Assembly (NCBI GenBank): GCA_041855385.1
Contig: JBHAEC010000067.1
Location: 1 to 26,070 of the forward strand
Source of the DNA: JBHAEC01 sp041855385
Lineage (GTDB): Bacteria > Bacillota > Negativicutes > Veillonellales > Veillonellaceae
Length of the DNA: 26,070 bases
Direction: 5' to 3'
Shown here: one piece after another, positions 14,913-23,651 of the stretch
Numbering within the stretch: position 1 is the stretch's first letter
Layout: every line of letters starts with the position of its first letter
Translations under genes and position numbers: made by a program
Notes under the pieces: model-generated
The model's input: only the letters and a program-made list of their open reading frames with translations
Database searches by the model: none
Told to the model about the DNA's origin: nothing

Positions 14913-16277
14913 TTATTTTATCCGTTTCATTCTTGCTATAAAAAATCCATCCGTTCCATATTCAAAAGGCAAAAGGGTTATCATAGGTCCTTTTGTCTCA
15001 AAGGGAAGAAAATCACTTGCATCCTCCAAAACAAAATCCGGATTATTTCGAAGAAACGTATGTATTACTTCCTCATTTTCCTTACTATTTATTGTGCACG
15101 TGGAATAAATAAGAGTCCCTCCCGATTTTACGCAAGACGAAGCTGCTTCTAAAATCGAAAGTTGTAAAGGAGGAAATAAAAGAAGATCGTTTTCTTTCTT
15201 TTTCCAACGCATATCAAGCTTTTTCTGTAAAACGCCTAAGCCCGAACAAGGTGCATCAACAAGGACTTTATCAAAATATCCCATTTTTTGTGGAGAAAGA
15301 AATCGACTGTCTTCACAATGACAAACTATATTTTCTACACCCAGGAGACGAGCATTATTTTTCAGAAGTTCGAGTTTATGCTCATGTATATCACAAGCGA
15401 CGATCTTTCCTTTGTTATTTCGTCTTGTCCCTATATGAAGAGTTTTCCCTCCCGGGGCAGCACAACAATCTAAGACCCGTTCATTTGGCTTTGCATCAAC
15501 TACATAAGCCACAGCCATCGATGCTTCGTCCATAATTGTCATAAGACCTTGCTTATACCAGTCCGTATTTTCAATTTCTTCACTGTGTTTAGAAATAAGT
15601 ACTGCTTCCGGAATGAGAGTGCTTTTCTCATAGATTACGCCCTTTGTGCACAAGGTGAGCATCATTTCTTCCACACTTGTCTTCAAAGTGTTGATACGGC
15701 AAGACAGTAAAGGCTTATCATTATAGTGTTTACACAGATCTATTGTTTTTTCTATGCCGTATTCATCTATCCATAATTTTATCATCCATTGAGGCAAATT
15801 GTAAGATAATGAAATCTTGTCTATTTCGTCTTTGCTTAAGGCAGTAATGGAAACCGCTTCAGTATTTCTAAGGTAATTACGTAGAACGGCGTTAATCATT
15901 TTATCAATGCCGCGTGCGTATTTCTTTGCCATGATAACACTTTCGTTAACGGCTGCACTGGAAGGTACGCGATTCATATATATAAGTTGGTAAAGCCCTA
16001 AGCGAAGAATTTCGCTTATAAAGGGAGACAGTTTTGTAACCGGTTTTTTACAAAAGAATTCTATTATCCGATCTAAGTAGTTTTTTCTTCGAATGACCCC
16101 ATAAAAGAGTTCAGTAAAAAAACGTCTGTCTACATCACTGAATTCATTTTTTCTTAAAGCTTGCTGTAAGACAATATTGGCGTAAGCTCCATCTCTATTT
16201 ACTTCAAGTAGAGCCATTAAAGCTATTTCACGAACTGATTTGATTGCCCTACTCTTTTCTTTATCCTTCATAGCCAT
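14913..16277 (-). CDS. rsmB: 16S rRNA (cytosine967-C5)-methyltransferase
   Basis: A 454-residue rRNA methyltransferase acting in the cytosol on 16S rRNA C967. The N-terminal NusB-like RNA-binding domain covers about residues 10-140. The C-terminal domain has the SAM site CCAAPGGKTLHIG (271-283) and the two cysteines of the m5C family: C344 in DAPCSGLG and the nucleophile C394 in STCTINSKENEEV. The chosen start overlaps the end of the DUF116 gene by 17 bases. An alternative ATG two codons later (16271) is possible, and AAGGTGG lies about 15 bases upstream. Product methylation releases S-adenosylhomocysteine. Confidence 0.95.
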   Translation of the reverse strand: MAMKDKEKSRAIKSVREIALMALLEVNRDGAYANIVLQQALRKNEFSDVDRRFFTELFYGVIRRKNYLDRIIEFFCKKPVTKLSPFISEILRLGLYQLIYMNRVPSSAAVNESVIMAKKYARGIDKMINAVLRNYLRNTEAVSITALSKDEIDKISLSYNLPQWMIKLWIDEYGIEKTIDLCKHYNDKPLLSCRINTLKTSVEEMMLTLCTKGVIYEKSTLIPEAVLISKHSEEIENTDWYKQGLMTIMDEASMAVAYVVDAKPNERVLDCCAAPGGKTLHIGTRRNNKGKIVACDIHEHKLELLKNNARLLGVENIVCHCEDSRFLSPQKMGYFDKVLVDAPCSGLGVLQKKLDMRWKKKENDLLLFPPLQLSILEAASSCVKSGGTLIYSTCTINSKENEEVIHTFLRNNPDFVLEDASDFLPFETKGPMITLLPFEYGTDGFFIARMKRIK

Positions 16278-17037
16278 AAATTAATTGCTTAACCACCTTT
16301 TCGATTTCTTCCGTATTAACACGAGTATTAAAGCATGGTCCGCAAGGTCTCTCATTTAATACTCCGATAACGGGGATTGGAAAAACATCTTGCATTCCGC
16401 TAACTAAATCACGTTCACAAGCAATGGCAACAATCGCTTTTGGTTTTGCTTGCTTTACCATCATTCTCGCCAGTGTCCCTCCGGTCACAACAATAAACTG
16501 ACAACCATATTGTTGTGCAATTTTGAGCAGTTCTCCAACTTGGCACTGCCCGCATTGTTTACAATTATAAACGTCGGAAGTAACTTTATGTATGCAAGTA
16601 TTTTTTTGCAGACAATGGGGAGTTAAAAGCAGTATTTTTTCGGGCTCTATGCGGTATAAATTGCGCCTTACCAGCACATTTATCATATCAATGAGGCTTT
16701 GACTGATGCGCTCTTTTGTAATGCCACAGATCCTCCCTATCCCTATCGTAAAAGGAAAAAGCATATATAAAGATTTGTTACTTATGCGTAAAAGTAAAGG
16801 TGAAACATTTATACATCCCCATAATGCCAGTGCCATAACAAGGAACATAGCAAGAAAAAAGAGAGGAATCATAAACAGAAACGTTTCAATAATAAATGCC
16901 AAAGTTAAATTAATCTGATGTAACCCCGGCCAAAGCACATATGATAGTACGCCTGTGCCAAGAAGCAACAGTAAACAAGTTCCTGCTGTTAGTTTTATAT
17001 ATAAGGGATATGTTTCGTATTTATCAACTGCATTCAT
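16261..17037 (-). CDS. DUF116 family membrane protein with Cys-rich domain
   Basis: A 258-residue protein of the DUF116 family; no biochemical role is established to my knowledge. Two hydrophobic stretches (about 14-36 and 44-74) should span the membrane. The following part looks cytosolic and carries nine cysteines: C142, C148, C159-xx-C162-xx-C165, C179, C207 (ACERD) and C232-xx-C235 (RPCGPCFN). This spacing suggests a metal or iron-sulfur centre. The gene overlaps the end of fmt by 14 bases and the start of rsmB by 17, so it is translated with the formylation and rRNA-methylation genes. The ATG at 17037 is preferred over a TTG just upstream. A role in redox or in translation quality is only a guess from context. 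Confidence 0.85.
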   Translation of the reverse strand: MNAVDKYETYPLYIKLTAGTCLLLLLGTGVLSYVLWPGLHQINLTLAFIIETFLFMIPLFFLAMFLVMALALWGCINVSPLLLRISNKSLYMLFPFTIGIGRICGITKERISQSLIDMINVLVRRNLYRIEPEKILLLTPHCLQKNTCIHKVTSDVYNCKQCGQCQVGELLKIAQQYGCQFIVVTGGTLARMMVKQAKPKAIVAIACERDLVSGMQDVFPIPVIGVLNERPCGPCFNTRVNTEEIEKVVKQLIYGYEG

Positions 17038-18070
17038 CAAATTTATTACCTACACATACATCGTGCCCCCGAATAAATTCTGCGGAGCTCATGCGACTTT
17101 TACTCTCCGGTTGGAGCATTAGAATCTCTAATATCCCGTCACCGGTGACCACAAAGAAAGACACTTTCGAAGCGTGGATAACACTTCCTGGAGTTGCCAT
17201 TAAATAAGAAAGTTCAGACTTAGAAAATTCGATAGAAAAAAGAATCTCTTTATCGTCAAGTATGTAAAGAGAACTTGTTTCGGAGTTGACCTCCTGAATA
17301 GAATGAGTATATGCTTTTGATGCTAAAAATTTAATCCTCTTACCGCGGAATAGAGCTACAGCTCCTGGCATAGGTGCTAGTCCTCGGATTAGATAGTGAA
17401 TAGACTTGGCCGGTTGGTTCCAATTTATATACCCCAGGGCTTTTTCTATTTTTTTTGTGTATGTTGCCTTGTCGTGCTCCTGAGGAAGAGGTTTTATTTT
17501 TCCTAATATTAAGTCATTTATGACGGGAATCAGGACATTTTTTCCTAACAAGGATAGCCTTTCGAAAAGCTCTCCTGTTGTTTCCATGGGAAGAATAGCT
17601 GTTTTTTCGATATGTAAAATATTTCCTGTATCCATACCTTCATCCATTTGCATGATGGTGACACCCGTTTCTTCGTCCCCGTTTAAAATGGCCCAGTGAA
17701 TCGGTGCAGCCCCTCTGTATTTAGGAAGGATGGAAGCGTGGATGTTGATGCAACCGTAAGTCGGTAGTTCTAATACCCATGTAGGCAAGATTTTACCGTA
17801 AGCTATGACGACGATAATATCGGGAGCAAGCGATGTAAGAAGGTTTTTACAATCTTTCTCCAGTAGGTTATCCGGCTGAAATACGGGGATTCCCGAATCC
17901 ACCGCCTTTATTTTGACAGGAGGATATTTAAGTTTATTTCCCCTTCCGCTCTTTTTATCAGGTTGTGTAAAAACGCCTACCACCTGATGGTTACTTTGAA
18001 TTAAAGCATCCAGTGACGGTACCGCAAAATCCGGGGTTCCCATGAACACCACACGCAATGATGTATTCAT
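17024..18070 (-). CDS. fmt: Methionyl-tRNA formyltransferase
   Basis: A 348-residue enzyme that formylates initiator Met-tRNA using 10-formyl-tetrahydrofolate. The N-terminal Rossmann domain starts VVFMGTPDFAV. The active-site loop INIHASILPKYRGAAPIHW gives N109 and H111, and D147 lies in MDEGMDTGN. The C-terminal OB-like domain (about 205-330) binds the tRNA. It is about 30 residues longer than the common 315, partly in the C-terminal half. AGGTAGG precedes the ATG. It follows def by 8 bases, so formylation and deformylation are encoded together, as in most bacteria. Confidence 0.97.
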   Translation of the reverse strand: MNTSLRVVFMGTPDFAVPSLDALIQSNHQVVGVFTQPDKKSGRGNKLKYPPVKIKAVDSGIPVFQPDNLLEKDCKNLLTSLAPDIIVVIAYGKILPTWVLELPTYGCINIHASILPKYRGAAPIHWAILNGDEETGVTIMQMDEGMDTGNILHIEKTAILPMETTGELFERLSLLGKNVLIPVINDLILGKIKPLPQEHDKATYTKKIEKALGYINWNQPAKSIHYLIRGLAPMPGAVALFRGKRIKFLASKAYTHSIQEVNSETSSLYILDDKEILFSIEFSKSELSYLMATPGSVIHASKVSFFVVTGDGILEILMLQPESKSRMSSAEFIRGHDVCVGNKFDECS

Positions 18071-18078
18071 ATATGCAC

Positions 18079-18546
18079 CTACCTATTTTTCTCTGCTTCT
18101 ATACGCTGGAGCGAATTTGTTTTTTCAATAAATAAAATGCCATCCAAATGATCAATTTCGTGTTGAATAATACGAGATTTGAATCCTTCCGTTACAAAAG
18201 ACAGCTTTTTATTATTTCTGTCAATGGCTTCTACTTTAATCCGATCTGCCCTTTCGACTTCTCCGTAGTAGCCGGGAACACTAAGGCATCCTTCGACTCC
18301 TTTGACACAGCCTTCTTTCCATATAATAACGGGATTAATTAATTCCAATAACCCATTTCCATCATCTAAAACAATGACACGGATTGATTCATTAACTTGA
18401 GGGGCAGCCAATCCGCAGCCGTCTGATGCATACATGGTTTCTGCCATACTATCTAATAAAAGCCTTATTTTTTTATTTACTCTCGATACTGGATCTGCAA
18501 TTTGCTTTAAAACCGGAGCCCCTGCTTTAATAATAGGTAATATCAT
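18079..18546 (-). CDS. def: Peptide deformylase
   Basis: A 155-residue metalloenzyme that removes the formyl group from new proteins at the ribosome. All three motifs are present: GCGLAAPQ (43-50), EGCLS (85-89, metal ligand C87) and HEIDH (129-133, two His ligands and the catalytic Glu). The size fits the type 1 group. A GGGAGG ribosome site lies in the 10-base gap after priA. Confidence 0.97.
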   Translation of the reverse strand: MILPIIKAGAPVLKQIADPVSRVNKKIRLLLDSMAETMYASDGCGLAAPQVNESIRVIVLDDGNGLLELINPVIIWKEGCVKGVEGCLSVPGYYGEVERADRIKVEAIDRNNKKLSFVTEGFKSRIIQHEIDHLDGILFIEKTNSLQRIEAEKNR

Positions 18547-18556
18547 TTTTCCTCCC

Positions 18557-20737
18557 TTAAATAGGATCTACATCAATACTGACATTTTCCATAGAAAAGA
18601 TGGTCGACTCTCTTATATGATTTCGAATGCCTGTAAGGTTCTTTCCCCTAATCATAATAAAAAATCGATACTTGTTACGTACTCTTTTTGCGCCGTCTTC
18701 ATAGGGTCCATAAATATCAATAGCTGTAGTTGGGCATGTTCTTGTATATTCATCTAATAATGAACGTACAGTCATAGCACATTCAAGGGCAATATGCTCT
18801 TCTTTATGGCTAATTTTTATGTGAATCATTTCCCCGAATGGCGGATAGGACAAGGAACGACGCAATTCAATTTCTTCATTATAAAAGCCCAAATAATTTT
18901 GGGTCTTACTGTTTATTATAGCATAATGTAAAGGATTATAGGTTTGAATAACGGCTTTTCCCTTACTTTTTCCGCGACCGGCACGGCCAACGGTTTGTGT
19001 TAAAAGATTAAAAGTTCGTTCAGCAGCAGAATAAAGAGGTAGATTCAGTATAGAATCAGCACTTAGTATTCCCACTCCTGCAACATTTTCAAAATCGTGT
19101 CCTTTAGAAACCATTTGGGTTCCCAAAAGTATATCAAACTTCCCTTCCCCAAAGGCAGATAGTATCTCTTTACCACTTTCTTTGTGAGAAGTTGTATCTT
19201 GATCTAACCGAGCTATTCTGGCTTCAGGAAAGTTTTTTGCCAATTCTTCTTCTACTTTTTGAGTTCCCGTACCGAAATCTTTTATTTTTTTGCTCCCGCA
19301 AGAAGGACATGTGTAAGGGATTGATTCACTATACTCACAATAATGACAACGCAGGCGTTCATCATGGCGGTGAAAGACCAAAGAAGTGTCACAATGAGGG
19401 CAACCCATGATTTTACCGCAATCTCTGCACATTACAAAAGTAGAATAGCCACGGCGATTCAGCAGTATAATCATCTGTTTTTTCTCTGTTAACACATCCG
19501 AAATTAATTGGCTAAGAGAAGAGGAAAAAACGGAATAATTACCATAAAAAAGCTCTTCTCTCATGTCAACAATGTTTACTTCGGGCATAAGATTTTCAAA
19601 GATGCGGTTTGGGAGTTGCAACAATTCGTATTCCTTTATCTGTGTGCGATAATAGCTTTCCATAGATGGTGTTGCGGAGCCTAGGATAAGGGGGCATGAA
19701 TGAGCTTCTCCTCTCCATAAGGCTACTTGTCTGGCATGATAATGCACCATATCTTCCTGTTTGTAAGAGGAGTCATGTTCCTCGTCTATAATAATAAGCC
19801 CAATATCGGTTGCAGGTGCAAAAACGGCAGACCTTGCACCAATAATAATATGACTTTCTCCTCGCCTTAACCTTTCCCAGTTATTATACCGTTCGCCTTT
19901 ACTCAATTTGCTGTGGAATACAACCACTTCATCACCAAAAGCGGCAACAAAACGTTCTACAATTTGTGTAGTTAAAATAATTTCGGGTACTAAAACAATG
20001 CAAGTGCGCCCTAAAGAAATACATTCCTTTGCTGCACGAATATATACCTGGGTTTTTCCGCTTCCCGTTACACCGTGGAGAAGAAAAACTTTGTTTTTTT
20101 TCTCCTCTATGGCCATGCTAATAGGGAGAAAACACGTTTTTTGCTCTTCTGTCAAGGGGATATGAAAGGCAGATAAAAATGTTGAAAATTGACTTTTGGT
20201 CTCTTTTTCACGCCACTCTTCAACAACATATCCGGTATCTATTAGAGCCTTAATAACGGGCAAGGAAAACCCCTTTTCTTTAAGTGTTCTGACAGATATA
20301 TTTTGAGCGGATTTAAGAAAAGTCCATAGTGCAAATTGCTTTGGTTTGCGCTTAAGAAGAGACTCATCTGCTATTTCTTTTCCGATCCGAATCCATCGCT
20401 CTTTTGGAAGACTATATTCTTTTAACCCTTTTTTGTCGATTGTAAAAAGTTCTAAACTTTGCGCATAACTACAAAGATAATGATGACTAATTTTCTTGGC
20501 CGTATTAAGCATTTCTTCGGTAAACCAAGGCTCTTTATCCAATACCCCTAAAATAGGCTTTAGTGTAAAGGAGGATGATGTTGCATAACCGATTACTATT
20601 CCCTCTTCTTTTGACTTTCCCAGAGGGACAATGACACGTGTTCCTACCGGTATTTTTCCAAATTCCGTGGGGATCTTATAATGAAGAATCTTATTTAATT
20701 GTCTGGTAGCTCTGTTAATAATTATTTCAGCAATCAT
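18557..20737 (-). CDS. priA: Primosomal protein N' (replication restart helicase PriA)
   Basis: A 726-residue superfamily 2 helicase that reloads the replisome at collapsed forks. The N-terminal 3'-DNA-binding domain covers about 1-100. It is followed by Walker A GVTGSGKT (222-229), the DEEH box (318-321), GSATPS (353-358), and a zinc module with eight cysteines (C437, C440, C446, C449, C464, C467, C477, C480). The later helicase motifs GTQMVSKGHDF and QTVGRAGRG follow. Length is normal. The start has AGAGG. It lies 121 bases after metK beyond a terminator, yet I could not find a convincing promoter in that gap. Confidence 0.97.
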   Translation of the reverse strand: MIAEIIINRATRQLNKILHYKIPTEFGKIPVGTRVIVPLGKSKEEGIVIGYATSSSFTLKPILGVLDKEPWFTEEMLNTAKKISHHYLCSYAQSLELFTIDKKGLKEYSLPKERWIRIGKEIADESLLKRKPKQFALWTFLKSAQNISVRTLKEKGFSLPVIKALIDTGYVVEEWREKETKSQFSTFLSAFHIPLTEEQKTCFLPISMAIEEKKNKVFLLHGVTGSGKTQVYIRAAKECISLGRTCIVLVPEIILTTQIVERFVAAFGDEVVVFHSKLSKGERYNNWERLRRGESHIIIGARSAVFAPATDIGLIIIDEEHDSSYKQEDMVHYHARQVALWRGEAHSCPLILGSATPSMESYYRTQIKEYELLQLPNRIFENLMPEVNIVDMREELFYGNYSVFSSSLSQLISDVLTEKKQMIILLNRRGYSTFVMCRDCGKIMGCPHCDTSLVFHRHDERLRCHYCEYSESIPYTCPSCGSKKIKDFGTGTQKVEEELAKNFPEARIARLDQDTTSHKESGKEILSAFGEGKFDILLGTQMVSKGHDFENVAGVGILSADSILNLPLYSAAERTFNLLTQTVGRAGRGKSKGKAVIQTYNPLHYAIINSKTQNYLGFYNEEIELRRSLSYPPFGEMIHIKISHKEEHIALECAMTVRSLLDEYTRTCPTTAIDIYGPYEDGAKRVRNKYRFFIMIRGKNLTGIRNHIRESTIFSMENVSIDVDPI

Positions 20738-20816
20738 AAGTTTCCTCTAACAGGTGGATAAAATAAATCTGACAAAGTCGAAAATCGGGTACAGTGTAAA
20801 AATAGATTTCCTATGC

Positions 20817-20848
20817 AGACAGAAAAGGAGAGACCAGTGTCCCTCCTT
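20817..20848 (-). terminator. Terminator after metK
   Basis: On the minus strand AAGGAGGGAC and GUCUCUCCUU form a 10-bp stem with one G-U pair around the loop ACUG, followed by UUCUGUCU. It begins 10 bases after the metK stop. The stem is strong but the T-run is short, so readthrough into priA is likely to occur, which would explain the lack of a clear priA promoter. Confidence 0.7.
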
Positions 20849-20858
20849 ATCATATTTC

Positions 20859-22049
20859 TTATAATCCGGCCTCTTCACGAAGAATGGCAGCTTTATCTGT
20901 TCGTTCCCATGGTAAATCCACATCAGTACGTCCAAAATGACCATAGGCAGCTGTTTTACGATAATGAGGCTTTAAAAGATCGAGCATATCAATTATGCCG
21001 GCAGGCCTTAAATCAAAATGCTTCTTTACCAATTGTAAAATAACATCTTCATCTACTTTATAGGTACCAAAAGTTTCCACCAAAATAGAAACAGGTTGTG
21101 CGACACCGATAGCGTAGGCAATCTGAATCTCGCACTTATCTGCAAGCCCGGCTGCCACAACATTTTTAGCCACATAACGAGCAGCGTATGCAGCTGACCT
21201 GTCAACCTTTGTAGGATCCTTTCCAGAGAAAGCGCCACCACCATGTCGTGCCATCCCTCCGTATGTATCTACAATAATTTTACGACCTGTTAGTCCCGCA
21301 TCTCCCTGTGGACCCCCGATTACGAAACGTCCCGTAGGATTAATAAAATACTTTGTTTCTTCATCAATAAAATCAGAAGGAACAATAGGCTCAATAACAT
21401 ATTTTTTTAAATCCGCTTCAATTTCTTCTCTCGTTACTTCAGGGCCATGTTGTGTAGAAATAACGATTGTATCTATTCGTTTCGGTTTATTGTTGACATA
21501 TTCAACGGTAACTTGTGTTTTACCATCCGGCCTTAGGTAGTTTAAGGTTCCGTTTTTACGAACCTGTGCCAACTGGCGAGATAGACGGTGTGCCAATGAA
21601 ATAGGCATAGGCATTAATTCAGAGGTTTCATTTGTAGCATAGCCAAACATCATGCCTTGATCACCAGCTCCAATTTTGTCGAAGCTATCAGTACCACCGC
21701 TTCTGCTTTCCAGCGCAGCGTCAACGCCCATTGCAATGTCAGGAGATTGTTCGTCTATGGATACCAATACGCCGCAAGTATCGCAGTCAAATCCGTATTT
21801 TGCACGAGTATATCCTATGTCGCGAATCGTATCTCTTACCAATTTTGGGATATCTACATAACAAGTGGTAGAGATCTCCCCCACTACATGAACAAGTCCG
21901 GTAGTTACCAATGTTTCGCAAGCTACATGGGCAGTCGGATCTTGTGAAATAATTGCATCAAGTACACTATCTGAAATCTGATCCGCAATTTTATCCGGGT
22001 GACCCTCTGTTACAGATTCAGATGTAAAAAAAACACGTTTTTCCGCCAT
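20859..22049 (-). CDS. metK: S-adenosylmethionine synthetase
   Basis: A 396-residue cytosolic enzyme that makes SAM from methionine and ATP. Motifs seen: FTSESVTEGHPDKIADQ at the N-terminus with the catalytic His, GAGDQGMMFGYA, and the glycine-rich P-loop GGGAFSGKDPTKVDRSAAY. Length is standard. Two ATGs are possible: 22058 lies only three bases after AGGAGG, while 22049 lies twelve bases after it and matches the usual N-terminus (MAEKRVFFTSES), so 22049 is preferred. The gene has its own promoter, SAM-I riboswitch and terminator and sits inside the coaBC-priA junction, which in Bacillus has no metK. It supplies the methyl donor for RsmB and RlmN encoded downstream. Confidence 0.97.
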   Translation of the reverse strand: MAEKRVFFTSESVTEGHPDKIADQISDSVLDAIISQDPTAHVACETLVTTGLVHVVGEISTTCYVDIPKLVRDTIRDIGYTRAKYGFDCDTCGVLVSIDEQSPDIAMGVDAALESRSGGTDSFDKIGAGDQGMMFGYATNETSELMPMPISLAHRLSRQLAQVRKNGTLNYLRPDGKTQVTVEYVNNKPKRIDTIVISTQHGPEVTREEIEADLKKYVIEPIVPSDFIDEETKYFINPTGRFVIGGPQGDAGLTGRKIIVDTYGGMARHGGGAFSGKDPTKVDRSAAYAARYVAKNVVAAGLADKCEIQIAYAIGVAQPVSILVETFGTYKVDEDVILQLVKKHFDLRPAGIIDMLDLLKPHYRKTAAYGHFGRTDVDLPWERTDKAAILREEAGL

Positions 22050-22067
22050 TATAATCATTTACCTCCT

Positions 22068-22099
22068 AAATAAAAATCCCTCATCATTACAGATGAAGG
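22068..22099 (-). terminator. Attenuator terminator of the SAM-I riboswitch
   Basis: On the minus strand CCUUCAUC and GAUGAGGG form a perfect 8-bp stem (one U-G pair) with loop UGUAAU, running into AUUUUUAUUU just ahead of the metK ribosome site. Its 5' arm is shared with the antiterminator helix ACAGAUG/CAUCUGU (22089-22095 with 22109-22115). Confidence 0.9.
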
Positions 22100-22106
22100 A
22101 TTATTC

Positions 22107-22201
22107 CCCATCTGTCGACTACCGTCGCTGGAATTAGCACCTTTTCCTAAGAATGGTTGCTGTAGCTTCATAGGGCCTCTCCCTCCACTACTCTTGATGA
22201 G
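22107..22201 (-). promoter_or_regulatory. SAM-I riboswitch (S-box) aptamer
   Basis: On the minus strand the S-box consensus is clear: CUCAUCAAGAG, GGAGGGAGAGGCCCUAUGAAGC, CAGCAACC, AAGGUGCUAAUUCCAGC, a short P4 (CGAC GGUA GUCG) and the P1 partner GAUGGG. P1 is CUCAUC (22196-22201) with GAUGGG (22107-22112). SAM binding locks P1, frees the terminator and switches metK off. Confidence 0.97.
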
Positions 22202-22217
22202 TTAACTTAACACATAT

Positions 22218-22246
22218 ATTCTAATGTAAATTCAGAGAAATATCAA
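22218..22246 (-). promoter_or_regulatory. Promoter of metK
   Basis: On the minus strand TTGATA (22241-22246) and TAGAAT (22218-22223) are 17 bases apart, a good vegetative promoter. It begins five bases after the coaBC stop and the RNA would start about 10 bases ahead of the SAM-I aptamer. Confidence 0.8.
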
Positions 22247-22250
22247 GCAT

Positions 22251-23438
22251 TTACAATAATAGTTTTGCCACGCGAAGGATAATTTCCTTTGCTGTTTCCT
22301 GTTTAGATAAACGTGGTAAAGGTTCAGAAGTCCCATTTTTGTACATTACGGTAACTTCGTTCACATCTACATTAAAACCTATCTCCCTGTTTCCTACATC
22401 ATTAGCTACAAGCATATCCAAGTTCTTTTTTATAAGTTTATCTCTGCCATAAGATAATAAATCATTTGTTTCCGCTGCAAAGCCAACTAATTTTTGATGT
22501 GTTTTTCTTTCACCTAACTGAAAAAGAATATCCGGATTTTTTATTAAAGGCAGAGACATGGTTTCCATTTTTTTTATTTTTTGTTCCGATTCGTGTTCTG
22601 CTCTAAAGTCGGACACAGCTGCAGCCATAATTACACAATCACATTTTTCGAATTCTGCGTCCACCGCATGTTTCATGGATCTGGCAGAATCCACGGTGAT
22701 ACACTCAACGCCATACGGAACAGGAAGAGCATCGGTGGTTGTTATAAGAATCGTTTTCGCTCCCTGCCTGGCCGCTTCTTGCGCAAGAGCATAGCCCATT
22801 TTGCCGCTGGAGCGATTGGTTATGTAGCGCACGGGGTCAATTGCTTCTTTTGTTCCTCCGGCAGTGATAAGAAGGGTTTTTCCTTTTAATAATTCCGTTT
22901 TATGTAGTTCAAAATCAAGCCACTCCACTATTTCTTCCGGTTCAGGCAGACGACCGACACCGCTCGTGCCACAAGCCATCAATCCGCAGTTGGGTTCCAA
23001 AATATGATATCCTTGTTGACGAAGATAATTTATATTCTCACGCACAATCGGATTCGTATACATATTTGTATTCATGGCAGGGCAAATATAAACAGGTGCT
23101 TTTGTAGCCATTACCGTAGTTGTAAGCATATCATCGGCAATACCATGTGCTATTTTTCCGATTACATTTGCTGTGGCAGGTGCAATGACATAAGCATCGG
23201 CCCAGGAAGCTAGAGCAATATGCTCAACATTCCAATCATGAACTTCATCCCACATATTGACGGCCACCGGGTGATTGCTTAATTCGCCAAACGTTAAGGG
23301 CGTAATAAACTTGGTAGCATTCTCTGTCATGACAACTTTAACTTCTGCGCCGGCTTTTCTTAAACGGCTAACCAACTCAACAGCTTTATAGGCTGCAATA
23401 CCGCCTGACACAGCTACGAGTATACGTTTATTTTTCAT
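22251..23438 (-). CDS. coaBC: Bifunctional phosphopantothenoylcysteine decarboxylase/phosphopantothenate-cysteine ligase
   Basis: A 395-residue fusion enzyme for two steps of coenzyme A synthesis. The N-terminal CoaC flavoprotein domain (about 1-180) shows VSGGIAAYK, the catalytic His in VEHIALA (H73), PAMNTNM (120-126) and the Cys flap ACGTSGVGRLPEP (C156). The CoaB ligase domain (about 185-395) shows TAGGTKEAIDPVRYITNRSSGKMG and a KKNLDMLVAND loop. Its flavin is FMN, the product of the pathway encoded downstream. It starts three bases after the rpoZ stop with AAGGAA as ribosome site. Also known as dfp. Confidence 0.97.
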   Translation of the reverse strand: MKNKRILVAVSGGIAAYKAVELVSRLRKAGAEVKVVMTENATKFITPLTFGELSNHPVAVNMWDEVHDWNVEHIALASWADAYVIAPATANVIGKIAHGIADDMLTTTVMATKAPVYICPAMNTNMYTNPIVRENINYLRQQGYHILEPNCGLMACGTSGVGRLPEPEEIVEWLDFELHKTELLKGKTLLITAGGTKEAIDPVRYITNRSSGKMGYALAQEAARQGAKTILITTTDALPVPYGVECITVDSARSMKHAVDAEFEKCDCVIMAAAVSDFRAEHESEQKIKKMETMSLPLIKNPDILFQLGERKTHQKLVGFAAETNDLLSYGRDKLIKKNLDMLVANDVGNREIGFNVDVNEVTVMYKNGTSEPLPRLSKQETAKEIILRVAKLLL

Positions 23439-23441
23439 GGC

Positions 23442-23651
23442 TTATTTTATTCCTTCTTTTGTTCGCACAAAGCTGACTTTTTCGGCTGCAATTTCTGCCA
23501 TCGCGATAGAAACAGCTTTATTTGAGTCTGCACTTACTAAAGGAGAATCTCCGTCGGTAATCTCTCTCGCTCTCTTAGCAGCCAATGTAACCAAAGTATA
23601 TTTACTATCTACTTGCTTTTCTAAATCCAATAATGGAGGATTAATCATCAT
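23442..23651 (-). CDS. rpoZ: RNA polymerase omega subunit
   Basis: A 69-residue small subunit that aids RNA polymerase assembly. The stretch SKYTLVTLAAKRAREITDG and the conserved VSIAMAEI-like helix are typical of omega (here KAVSIAMAEIAAEKV). The ATG overlaps the gmk stop by one base (TAATG), and a second ATG follows at once; AGGAGAG nine bases upstream favours the first. The gmk-rpoZ-coaBC order is conserved in Firmicutes. Confidence 0.95.
   Translation of the reverse strand: MMINPPLLDLEKQVDSKYTLVTLAAKRAREITDGDSPLVSADSNKAVSIAMAEIAAEKVSFVRTKEGIK

Noticed and set aside
20747..20944. 65-codon minus-strand frame overlapping the end of metK
   Set aside because: It overlaps metK in another frame, covers the metK terminator and has no recognisable family.
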